Positions 1 to 5,296 of a stretch of 5,296 nt of DNA are shown here, piece after piece. The DNA comes from an uncultured Candidatus Saccharibacteria bacterium (lineage in GTDB: Bacteria > Patescibacteriota > Saccharimonadia > Saccharimonadales > Saccharimonadaceae), in the NCBI GenBank assembly GCA_934700415.1, contig CAKUXN010000039.1:1-5296 (forward strand). The letters run 5' to 3'. The notes beneath the pieces were generated by a model. The model did no database searches, was not told the origin of the DNA, and saw only the letters and a program-made list of their open reading frames with translations. The position numbers were made by a program, and so were the translations under genes. Every line of letters begins with the position of its first letter. The first letter of the stretch is position 1.

Positions 1-46
1 CTCTAAAGCATATATTCAACAATGCTTCGGCCGAAGAATTTCGGTC
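1..46. repeat. Small inverted repeats beyond the tRNA tail array
   Basis: This stretch has no gene. It holds a perfect 12-base palindrome, CTTCGGCCGAAG (25-36). Its right half also pairs with a second arm, CCGAA (31-35) with TTCGG (40-44) around a 4-base loop. A weaker pair, AAGCAT (6-11) and ATGCTT (22-27), lies outside it. On the minus strand these follow the last copy of the tRNA-Leu 3' end, so they could stop or process that transcript. No run of T follows the stems in the minus direction within the window, so it is not a standard intrinsic terminator. The function is unknown and the window edge cuts the context. Confidence 0.45.
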
Positions 47-188
47 TGGTGCGCCTGACTAGACTCGACTCGAAGAGTGAGTCTTACTTTTTCACGCACT
101 TTAATGTGGTGCGCCTGACTAGACTCGACTCGAAGAGCGAGTCTTACTTTTTTACGCACTTTAATGTGGTGCGCCTGACTAGACTCGA
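47..188 (-). repeat. 60-bp tandem array carrying tRNA-Leu 3' ends
   Basis: Two contiguous 60-bp units (47-106 and 107-166) adjoin the tRNA-Leu gene and differ at only two positions (78 versus 138, 93 versus 153). Read on the minus strand, each unit ends with the same 22 bases that end the tRNA: part of the T loop, the 3' T stem, the 3' acceptor strand, the discriminator A and the encoded CCA. These 22-base copies lie at 47-68, 107-128 and, in the tRNA itself, 167-188. The other 38 bases of each unit are unrelated to the tRNA, apart from a CGAGT motif that seems to be doubled. The layout is like the rtT repeats behind E. coli tyrT, which also carry copies of the tRNA end. No protein role is inferred, although 60 bp keeps a reading frame open. 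Confidence 0.93.
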
Positions 189-257
189 ACTAGCACAGCC
201 GTGAATCTGGCCACTACCACCTCAAGGTAGCGTGTCTACCAATTCCACCACAGGCGC
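167..257 (-). tRNA. tRNA-Leu, anticodon GAG
   Basis: This is a complete type II tRNA of 91 bases including an encoded CCA. The 7-bp acceptor stem pairs GCGCCTG with CAGGCGC (257-251 with 177-171), followed by discriminator A170 and CCA (169-167). The D stem is GTG/CAC with the GG pair in its loop. The anticodon stem is CTACC/GGTAG with loop TTGAGGT, which puts anticodon GAG at 223-221 and reads CUC and CUU leucine codons. A long variable arm (TGGCC/GGCTG with wobble pairs) fits leucine. The T arm has stem GCTAG/CTAGT, with one G·U pair, and loop TTCGAGT. The gene lies downstream of the binding-protein gene on the same strand but has its own promoter. Two tandem copies of its 3' end follow directly. 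Confidence 0.97.
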
Positions 258-265
258 ATAAGAGT

Positions 266-294
266 ATTATACCATATTTAAGTTTAAAAACCAA
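266..294 (-). promoter_or_regulatory. Promoter of tRNA-Leu
   Basis: On the minus strand TGGTATAAT (274-266) is an exact extended -10. A weaker -35, TTGGTT (294-289), sits 17 bases upstream of the hexamer. Transcription would begin near 258-260, leaving only one to three bases before the mature tRNA 5' end, so RNase P would have almost no leader to remove. The same nine bases form the uvrC promoter. The call rests on motif and spacing only. Confidence 0.75.
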
Positions 295-485
295 GATTAA
301 TATTAATTCGCGAATCTTTAATAAGGCGACGAATATAATAATAGTGATAACTACGTTTATTATTTGTACGGTTGGTATTCCATATCAGCAAGGCCCATAT
401 GCAAATTTGCGGTAATGAAAACAAAAATTGCGTCAAGCACAGAACCAAAAAAATATCACGGCAAGGCTAAGTCCATAATATAATC
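295..485. other. Gene-free stretch between binding-protein gene and tRNA promoter
   Basis: I see no convincing gene here. The stretch is AT-rich and contains two short palindromes, ATTCGCGAAT (306-315) and GCAAATTTGC (411-420). Plus-strand TATAAT strings at 334-339 and 479-484 lack a TG extension. T-runs occur on the minus strand after the binding-protein stop codon, but none follows a stable GC stem, so I cannot mark a terminator. An unrecognised small RNA cannot be ruled out. Confidence 0.4.
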
Positions 486-2222
486 CTAAGGCGTCTTATT
501 TCGCGCCTCTTTGACGGTGGCGTAATTTAAAATGTCCGAAAATCTGTCTATAGCTGTCACTAAGCGCACGTCATTACCAAATGCGCGAGCATTCTTATTA
601 TATATATATGTCATATTGCCCTGGTATAGTGCAATCGAAGGCACATCGTTCACCCAGTATTGTAAGAAAGTTTCATACTTTTTTGCTCGTAAGGTTTCGT
701 CAAGCGTTTCGCGCGCTCCGACCAGTAAATCATCTACTAAAGAATTCCGATAGCTAGAAAGGTTTAGGCCAGTAGTAGTAATTTGTGAGGAATGATAGTA
801 TGGCAAAGGGTCTGGATCGGCGCCTAACTCCACTTCATAAACCAAAATATCATAATCTCGTCTTGCAATGACGTTTGTTACAAAGTCTTGGGTTTCTTCG
901 TAGACTGTACTTTCTACTTCTAGACCGAGAGCGATCAAATTTTCTTTTATTAATTCTGTAACGGCGGGTAAGAAACCATAATTTACCGTAGCTAAACGCA
1001 ATTTAATGGGTTCTTCTTTGCTTAGTTCCTTAATTTTCTGGGCTGCAACGTCAAAATCAAAAGATGGTATTTCTGGATAATTCGACAAACTAATTTGCGA
1101 ATTAATAAAAGGGTAATTTAGCGCAATCGTGTCTGGAGCAGCAAGCCTGATTCTTTGTAAATCTAATCCACTTCTTATTGCGGCACGGAAATCACGCTCT
1201 TTTAGTGTTCCATTTGAAGTATTAAAGAAGATAAATGCGCCTACATCGATACTTGACTCTTTGCGATTGAAAGCTCTCGACGTCACTTTTTCAGCTTCAC
1301 TCCTTGTTAATTCTGCCGTTGCTGTTACTGATGCATTATTCAGAGCATTTATTATCCCAGTTTTATCACTATATGCATGGACTGCGAAACTATTTAGCAT
1401 TGGACGACCAAGATAATAATTTGGATTCGCATTCAAATAAACCACCTCCTCATCGCTTAAGTTTGAGGACTGAAAAGCGTTAAAAGTAAACGCTCCAGAA
1501 GTAACTGGTTTGTTTGAAAAATCATCTTCAATTAAAGTTTTTGGTGAAGCATTTTCTAACTCATGTTTTGGTATTATTGGTACTTCAAGTGCCGTCGGAA
1601 AATCTGCATATGCAGACGGTAAAGTGAATATAATTTCACCATTTTCATTCTCTGTAATTTTTACACCACCAAAATTTGATTCATAAATCGAATTTACTGC
1701 GGGGTTTTGGATTAATCCGAGTGTGAATAGCACATCTTCGTTTGTCAAAGGCTCGCCATCCGACCATTTTAGATTGTCACGGAGTTTAATTGTCCAAACT
1801 TTTCCGTTTTCACTGGCCTTCAAAGAGCTTATGAGGCCTAAGCCTGGGTTGCCAGAATAATCCACTGTCACTAGGGTAGCGAACATCAACTTACTCAAGA
1901 TTTTCTCGCTATTCGTAGTGGCAAAAAGTGGGTTCATTGAATTAACTCTGCCAACGGCAGCCTCGGAGTAATTACCTCCGTTTACGAAAACATCGCTCAT
2001 GTATGAACCACTAAACCAAAACGCCTGGGTAATTGAAAGCATGATTAGTGCAGCTACAAGTAGAGACCACTCCAAAACTAAAAGACGGATATCCTTAACA
2101 TGCGAAAACCTATCAAATAAATTTTCCTTGATATGCTCTTTGCTTTCTTCGCTAGCTTTTAAAGAAGCTCGGGAGAACTTCCTTAAGATTTTTTGCCCAC
2201 GCCGTTTAAGATTATTTGCCAT
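486..2222 (-). CDS. Membrane-tethered family 5 (oligopeptide-type) solute-binding protein
   Basis: The 578-residue product is an extracellular substrate-binding protein of the SBP_bac_5 family (DppA/OppA-like), which usually captures peptides for an ABC importer. The family signature is clear: GGNYSEAAVGRVNSMNPLFA (82-101), LRDNLKWSDGEPLTNEDV (147-164), FRAAIRSGLDLQRI near 343-356, and a late VPSIALYQ segment. The N terminus is unusual. About 45 residues rich in Lys and Arg precede one hydrophobic helix (about 47-69), and I see no cysteine, so there is no lipobox. The positive-inside rule places the tail in the cytoplasm and the binding domain outside. The start lies one base after the secG stop (TAA-c-ATG) with no Shine-Dalgarno sequence, so translation is probably coupled. 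No permease or ATPase gene is adjacent. The ligand is inferred from the family only and could be another small molecule. Confidence 0.92.
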   Translation of the reverse strand: MANNLKRRGQKILRKFSRASLKASEESKEHIKENLFDRFSHVKDIRLLVLEWSLLVAALIMLSITQAFWFSGSYMSDVFVNGGNYSEAAVGRVNSMNPLFATTNSEKILSKLMFATLVTVDYSGNPGLGLISSLKASENGKVWTIKLRDNLKWSDGEPLTNEDVLFTLGLIQNPAVNSIYESNFGGVKITENENGEIIFTLPSAYADFPTALEVPIIPKHELENASPKTLIEDDFSNKPVTSGAFTFNAFQSSNLSDEEVVYLNANPNYYLGRPMLNSFAVHAYSDKTGIINALNNASVTATAELTRSEAEKVTSRAFNRKESSIDVGAFIFFNTSNGTLKERDFRAAIRSGLDLQRIRLAAPDTIALNYPFINSQISLSNYPEIPSFDFDVAAQKIKELSKEEPIKLRLATVNYGFLPAVTELIKENLIALGLEVESTVYEETQDFVTNVIARRDYDILVYEVELGADPDPLPYYHSSQITTTGLNLSSYRNSLVDDLLVGARETLDETLRAKKYETFLQYWVNDVPSIALYQGNMTYIYNKNARAFGNDVRLVTAIDRFSDILNYATVKEARNKTP

Positions 2223-2223
2223 G

Positions 2224-2451
2224 TTATGCCGGAATTAATAATAAACCCATAATCGACGATACAAATATAACCGCCGAAATGATTGTGGTTACGAACAATG
2301 ATTTTTCAAGACCACGCCTCGTGGTGTAAAGTTCGCCAGAACTTCCAAAACCAGCGCCAAGTGAAGCGCCACGTTGCTGTAACAAAATTAAAAGTATAGT
2401 AAGAAACGCTGAGATAAAGATTACAACTTCTAGAAAATTTCCTAATTGCAT
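2224..2451 (-). CDS. secG: Protein translocase subunit SecG
   Basis: This 75-residue protein is the small SecG subunit of the SecYEG channel, which assists export of unfolded proteins across the cytoplasmic membrane. It has the family's two helices (about 6-24 and 52-73). The connecting loop carries the hallmark LLQQRGASLGAGFGSSG (23-39) and then RRGLEK (45-50) just before the second helix. The length is normal for the family. It lies between uvrC (18-base gap) and the binding-protein gene (1-base gap) on the same strand, so it is probably in the middle of a three-gene operon read from the uvrC promoter. A good ribosome binding site fixes the start. The shared operon with an exported binding protein fits its role, while the link to uvrC looks incidental. 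Confidence 0.95.
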   Translation of the reverse strand: MQLGNFLEVVIFISAFLTILLILLQQRGASLGAGFGSSGELYTTRRGLEKSLFVTTIISAVIFVSSIMGLLLIPA

Positions 2452-2458
2452 AAAATAA

Positions 2459-2465
2459 CTCCTCT
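2459..2465 (-). promoter_or_regulatory. Ribosome binding site of secG
   Basis: AGAGGAG lies 7 bases before the secG ATG on the minus strand, in the short gap after the uvrC stop. It supports the chosen start. It also shows that this organism uses Shine-Dalgarno sequences, which makes their absence before uvrC and eno meaningful. Confidence 0.85.
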
Positions 2466-2469
2466 GTCT

Positions 2470-3723
2470 CTACTTTAGCATATTTTTTCTTTTGAGTAAA
2501 GAATGATAAGTGATTGCAAAACGATGTGATTCCTCGTCAATTCGTGCGATTAATCTAGCTACATGTGAACCTTTTGATAGCTCAAGATGATTATCGGAAA
2601 TCACTAAATTAACATTTGCAGATTTTGAATGATCACCCGATTTGTCGCGCCCAATTACCGGTATATTGTATGGGTCTACTAGAGGCAAAATTGCGTTTAC
2701 TTGTGTAATACCACCATCTAACACAATCAAATCTGGAAATTCCCACTCAGAATGTTTGAGTCGTCGAGTAATCGCTTCCGTCATACTTTTTAAATCATCG
2801 TTAGTAGAGGAGCGAATCTTAAATTTGCGATATTCGCTCCTGGCTGCAGCCCCATTAATAAACACGACCATGCTAGCCACAGTGTTAGTACCAGATTGGT
2901 GCGAAATATCGTAACCCTCTATGCGACGAGGTGGCTTTTTTAGTTCAAGCAATTTTTGTAGCTGACTTAAAGCTTGATCCGAAGAAATATCAAGAAATTC
3001 TTTATCTGAAAATACGATTTTTTTCTTAAGTTCCTTTAATCCAAATAACTGATTACGCGCTTCAGCCGCAAGCTCGTAATTCCCCTTTGAGGCTTCGTCA
3101 TACATCGTTTTTTCTAGCTCCTTTAAAAGCTTTTTACGATCGCCTTCTAAATATCTGATTAATTTACGTAGATTCCTCTTATAATCGCGTGGAGCGCATT
3201 TTCCGATTTCAATGCCTGGGGTTAAGCCAAGATCGGTGTTTAAGGTTTTTCTCCCAGTATATGGTTTATCGTAATAAGGGAAAATACGTCGAAGCGTACG
3301 AAGTGCTTTTTCGACTACCAATTTGCCATAAAATGGGCCAACATATACAGCTTTATCGTCCATCGGCGTACGCGTGAAGGATATAAATGGGACTTCTTCT
3401 TGCATGGAAATTCTCACATAAGAAACTGTTTTATCGTCTCTAAGCAGAATATTCCATTTTGGCATATAGCGTTTAATCATTTCAGATTCTAGAAAGAGTG
3501 CATCCATTTCGGTATCCACTACAATCCAGTCGGTATCATATATTTCGGCGACTAAAGCCTCAGTCTTTACGTCCTTTTGCGATTTTTGGAAATATTGACG
3601 AACACGGTTTTTGAGCACGGCGGCTTTACCGACATAAATTATTTCGCCAGCTTTGTTTTTATGAAAATAAACCCCCGGAGCGTCCGGGAGTTTATTTAGT
3701 TTTGCTTTCAACCTCTCGTCCAT
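2470..3723 (-). CDS. uvrC: Excinuclease ABC subunit UvrC, reduced form
   Basis: UvrC makes both incisions in nucleotide excision repair after UvrA and UvrB find the lesion. The 417-residue protein has an N-terminal GIY-YIG nuclease (about 13-97) with Y19, Y30, K33, R40, Y44 and E79 in place. A UVR motif for UvrB contact follows (about 197-232). The C-terminal RNase H-like nuclease (about 266-407) has the expected D272, D336 and H400, plus D309/D310. It is much shorter than the usual ~600 residues. The UVR-to-RNase-H linker is about 40 residues instead of roughly 160 in E. coli, the C-terminal helix-hairpin-helix pair is missing, and of the four cysteines that bind a 4Fe-4S cluster in E. coli only C176 seems to remain. 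Both active sites look intact, so this is a streamlined enzyme, not a pseudogene. It is the first gene of the operon and probably leaderless. Confidence 0.95.
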   Translation of the reverse strand: MDERLKAKLNKLPDAPGVYFHKNKAGEIIYVGKAAVLKNRVRQYFQKSQKDVKTEALVAEIYDTDWIVVDTEMDALFLESEMIKRYMPKWNILLRDDKTVSYVRISMQEEVPFISFTRTPMDDKAVYVGPFYGKLVVEKALRTLRRIFPYYDKPYTGRKTLNTDLGLTPGIEIGKCAPRDYKRNLRKLIRYLEGDRKKLLKELEKTMYDEASKGNYELAAEARNQLFGLKELKKKIVFSDKEFLDISSDQALSQLQKLLELKKPPRRIEGYDISHQSGTNTVASMVVFINGAAARSEYRKFKIRSSTNDDLKSMTEAITRRLKHSEWEFPDLIVLDGGITQVNAILPLVDPYNIPVIGRDKSGDHSKSANVNLVISDNHLELSKGSHVARLIARIDEESHRFAITYHSLLKRKNMLK

Positions 3724-3729
3724 CTTCTA

Positions 3730-3758
3730 ATTATACCACAAAACTTAAAAAATGTAAA
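3730..3758 (-). promoter_or_regulatory. Promoter of the uvrC-secG-binding protein operon
   Basis: On the minus strand a -35 TTTACA (3758-3753, five of six consensus bases) is followed after exactly 17 bases by TATAAT (3735-3730), extended by TGG (3738-3736). Only six bases (TAGAAG) separate the -10 from the uvrC ATG. A start about seven bases past the -10 therefore falls on or beside the A of ATG, which predicts a leaderless mRNA. No Shine-Dalgarno sequence is possible downstream of that start. Confidence 0.85.
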
Positions 3759-3772
3759 TAGCAGTTAAGTTT
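3741..3772. repeat. Inverted repeat spanning the uvrC -35 region
   Basis: AAACTTAA (3741-3748) and TTAAGTTT (3765-3772) form perfect 8-bp arms around 16 bases. The left arm lies between the -35 and -10 of the uvrC promoter, the -35 is inside the loop, and the right arm reaches the stop codon of the upstream gene. It could be an operator or a weak hairpin ending the upstream transcript. The arms are AT-rich, so chance is also possible. Confidence 0.4.
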
Positions 3773-5177
3773 ATTCAGTGATAAAATTGACGTCGTCTTG
3801 GTTGTAGAACATTGTTAGAGATTGAGATAATACATCGTTAATATCGATATATACTTCTGGTTCTTCTACTGAAATACTAGCTGGATAAGCGAGAGAAATA
3901 TCAGCTGTTACTCCCATTGTGCCATCTGGAGAGTCTACAGTTAGATAAACTCTTGTGAAATTATCATTATCATCGATTTCAACGTAAATTGTTGGGAGTG
4001 AACTAATAATTTCCTGAAGGTTACTAGGCGTTACTTCTTCGTTTACGGCTACATCACCCATACAAGCGAGCATTTCGTTCATGAAGCCGTAATTGCTCAT
4101 CCCGTTAATGAAACCAGCCATTTTGTCGGCATCGAACCCGAGTAGGTAAAGTTGACTATTTTTCTGAGCTATCTTTAAATTATCTGTCGAATAAGTGATA
4201 AACGGATTATTTTTATAAAGATCAGTAAAATCTTTGCCATATTCGCTCATTTTGCCGGCAGCTTCAACGAGGCACTGTGTAGGGCCACCGACGTCGGCTA
4301 TATCTGTCAAGAAGCTAAAAGAACTACCTGGTACACGAACCCATTCGTTATCAACTGCTTCAAATGCTTCAAGAAAATCGAATACAGATTCATCTGGCTG
4401 AAGCATGATAGCATCGATTTCTTCGCAGCCTTCACCCTCGACGCAATCTGTTGCTTCGTAATCAATTTCTTCGACACAATTGCTTTCGCCAGTTTCATCA
4501 TTGAGACAATTTTGCTCGGTAGCAAGATCTCTTAGGTTGCTCAATACTTCAGCGATATTTGATAATCTTAAATATAAATCACCACCAGCTGTACGAACCT
4601 CGTCTGCATTAAAGGTAAATTCATTTTCGTCCGTAAAAGTTGCGGTTACTGTTGCATTAACGTAGTTCTCAAAAGAGCTGTTTTTAACTCCTGCTTTAAA
4701 ATCAACTACTAATGAAGTAACTGGAATGGTCTCATTATTAGGCACAAGTGTGATTTTACCATTCATGGAAACATTAGACGGAGCATCTCCGCTAAACAAT
4801 TTAGAAATGGCTGCAGGCACTGCATCTTTTTTACTACCGAATGGATTGAGCACTATTATAGCAGCAGCTACACCCGCAATAATTGCTACGACAAATAGGA
4901 CAATAGCAATAATAAGTCCAGTTTTCTTTGGCTTAGCTGGAGCCGAATCCATAGTTACCTCCGTAGTTGGAGCCGCCACTATCGGCTCGGCTTGTGGTTC
5001 TGATGCAACTGGCTGAGCTGATGGTGCTGGTTGTGGCGATTGTTGCGCTGGCTGCGGTGTAACTGACTGCACTTTTGGCATTGGCTCTGGAGCAGGAGCA
5101 ACTGGTTCTGTTCCCATCGGGGTAGCACCAGGATTTGGATTGAGAGGATTTGGTGTCCCCTCTGGGTTTTCATTCAT
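3771..5177 (-). CDS. Single-pass membrane protein with Pro-rich cytoplasmic tail and acidic Cys-rich ectodomain, function unknown
   Basis: I do not recognise a family for this 468-residue protein. Residues 1-81 are rich in Pro, Gln, Ala and Glu and probably disordered. A KPKK stop (82-85) precedes one strong hydrophobic helix (about 87-110). The remaining ~355 residues should lie outside the cell and look like an alternating beta/alpha fold, with strand-like stretches such as SLVVDFKAG and TIYVEIDDN. Six cysteines occur only in this outer part (224, 234, 245, 251, 302, 372), and the first four sit in an Asp/Glu-rich loop. An even number outside the membrane suggests up to three disulfides. 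There is no lipobox or sortase motif. AAGGAG six bases before the ATG fixes the start. It is divergent from eno and upstream of uvrC, which has its own promoter. A role in surface or host contact is a guess from topology only. Confidence 0.85.
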   Translation of the reverse strand: MNENPEGTPNPLNPNPGATPMGTEPVAPAPEPMPKVQSVTPQPAQQSPQPAPSAQPVASEPQAEPIVAAPTTEVTMDSAPAKPKKTGLIIAIVLFVVAIIAGVAAAIIVLNPFGSKKDAVPAAISKLFSGDAPSNVSMNGKITLVPNNETIPVTSLVVDFKAGVKNSSFENYVNATVTATFTDENEFTFNADEVRTAGGDLYLRLSNIAEVLSNLRDLATEQNCLNDETGESNCVEEIDYEATDCVEGEGCEEIDAIMLQPDESVFDFLEAFEAVDNEWVRVPGSSFSFLTDIADVGGPTQCLVEAAGKMSEYGKDFTDLYKNNPFITYSTDNLKIAQKNSQLYLLGFDADKMAGFINGMSNYGFMNEMLACMGDVAVNEEVTPSNLQEIISSLPTIYVEIDDNDNFTRVYLTVDSPDGTMGVTADISLAYPASISVEEPEVYIDINDVLSQSLTMFYNQDDVNFITE

Positions 5178-5183
5178 AAAAAA

Positions 5184-5190
5184 CTCCTTA
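5184..5190 (-). promoter_or_regulatory. Ribosome binding site of the Pro-rich membrane protein gene
   Basis: TAAGGAG ends six bases (all T) before the ATG at 5177 on the minus strand. It is a near-ideal Shine-Dalgarno match and supports this start over internal methionines at residues 21 and 33. The leader from the promoter at 5211-5219 would be about 27 bases. Confidence 0.85.
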
Positions 5191-5210
5191 CATTAATAAT
5201 ACTTATGCTT

Positions 5211-5219
5211 ATTATATCA
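5211..5219 (-). promoter_or_regulatory. Extended -10 promoter of the Pro-rich membrane protein gene
   Basis: TGATATAAT on the minus strand (5219-5211) is an exact extended -10. I find no convincing -35 at 16 to 18 bases, where the DNA already belongs to the start of eno. The predicted RNA start is near 5204, giving a short leader that contains the ribosome binding site. Confidence 0.75.
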
Positions 5220-5228
5220 TGTTATAAT
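5220..5228 (+). promoter_or_regulatory. Extended -10 promoter of enolase
   Basis: TGTTATAAT is an exact extended -10 on the plus strand, back to back with the minus-strand one. Six bases (AAACTT) separate it from the eno ATG, so transcription should start at or beside the A of ATG and give a leaderless mRNA. There is no good -35 match at normal distance and no Shine-Dalgarno sequence before the ATG. Confidence 0.75.
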
Positions 5229-5234
5229 AAACTT

Positions 5235-5296
5235 ATGGAAAATTTTGTGATTTCAAATATTAAAGCTCGGCAAGTTTTGGATTCGAGGGGTAATCC
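5235..5296 (+). CDS. eno: Enolase, N-terminal fragment cut by the window edge
   Basis: Twenty codons and two further bases are visible. The peptide contains IKARQVLDSRGNP, the conserved N-terminal motif of enolase (usually I-x-A-R-x-[IV]-L-D-S-R-G-N-P), the start of the capping domain. Enolase interconverts 2-phosphoglycerate and phosphoenolpyruvate in glycolysis in the cytoplasm. The ATG at 5235 gives the usual short lead of eight residues before this motif. It is the only plus-strand gene in the window and diverges from the Pro-rich membrane protein gene across 57 bases. The catalytic part lies beyond the window, so its integrity cannot be judged. Confidence 0.93.
   Translation, partial: MENFVISNIKARQVLDSRGN

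Noticed and set aside
47..166. CRISPR array
   Set aside because: The units are directly contiguous and nearly identical, with no unique spacers, and their ends copy the neighbouring tRNA.
47..188. attL/attR pair of an integrated element
   Set aside because: Duplicated tRNA 3' ends are typical of integration, but only 38 bases separate the copies and no integrase or cargo is in the window. Kept only as one possible origin of the array.
22..204. Plus-strand ORF of 60 codons with a 20-residue repeated peptide
   Set aside because: It is open only because the 60-bp repeat is a multiple of three. It has no ribosome binding site and runs antisense through the tRNA 3' half.
400..485. Intrinsic terminator after the binding-protein gene
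   Set aside because: T-runs exist on the minus strand, but no GC-rich stem sits directly before them.
4855..4863. A fifth extended -10 (TGCTATAAT) on the minus strand
   Set aside because: It lies inside the coding sequence of the membrane helix, with no gene start suitably placed downstream. It shows that the motif can also occur by chance.
4726..5016. Plus-strand ORF opposite the Pro-rich membrane protein gene
   Set aside because: It is a shadow of the minus-strand gene, which has a clear promoter, ribosome binding site and protein-like layout.

Overview
The window looks like ordinary chromosome from a bacterium with a small, AT-rich genome. It most resembles the Candidate Phyla Radiation (Patescibacteria), perhaps Saccharibacteria. 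I infer this from the shortened UvrC, two large surface proteins anchored by an N-terminal membrane helix instead of a lipobox, and a very long Pro/Gln/Ala-rich cytoplasmic tail on one of them. No taxonomic marker was searched. The four complete genes are open in the standard code and stop with TAA or TAG, so the UGA=Gly code of Gracilibacteria/SR1 is unlikely.

Layout: everything except the last 62 bases is read from the minus strand. From right to left these are: a Pro-rich, single-pass membrane protein of unknown function (3771-5177); a reduced excinuclease subunit UvrC (2470-3723); SecG of the Sec translocon (2224-2451); a membrane-tethered family 5 (oligopeptide-type) solute-binding protein (486-2222); a gene-free stretch; and a tRNA-Leu(GAG) gene (167-257). 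The tRNA is followed by two 60-bp tandem units that each end in a copy of its 3' end (47-166). On the plus strand at the right edge, the first 20 codons of enolase begin at 5235.

Transcription: uvrC, secG and the binding-protein gene look like one operon. An 18-base gap and then a 1-base gap separate them, and one good promoter precedes uvrC. Four promoters in the window carry an exact extended -10, TGNTATAAT (tRNA, uvrC, the Pro-rich protein gene, eno). For uvrC and eno this -10 ends only 6 bases before the ATG, so their mRNAs are probably leaderless. The Pro-rich protein and enolase genes diverge from two back-to-back -10 boxes that form one inverted repeat.

Functionally, SecG helps export proteins such as the tethered binding protein, which would capture peptides, consistent with a host-dependent scavenger. 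The most unusual item is the tRNA-Leu tail array. It resembles in layout the rtT repeats after tyrT of E. coli, but with a different unit length and sequence.
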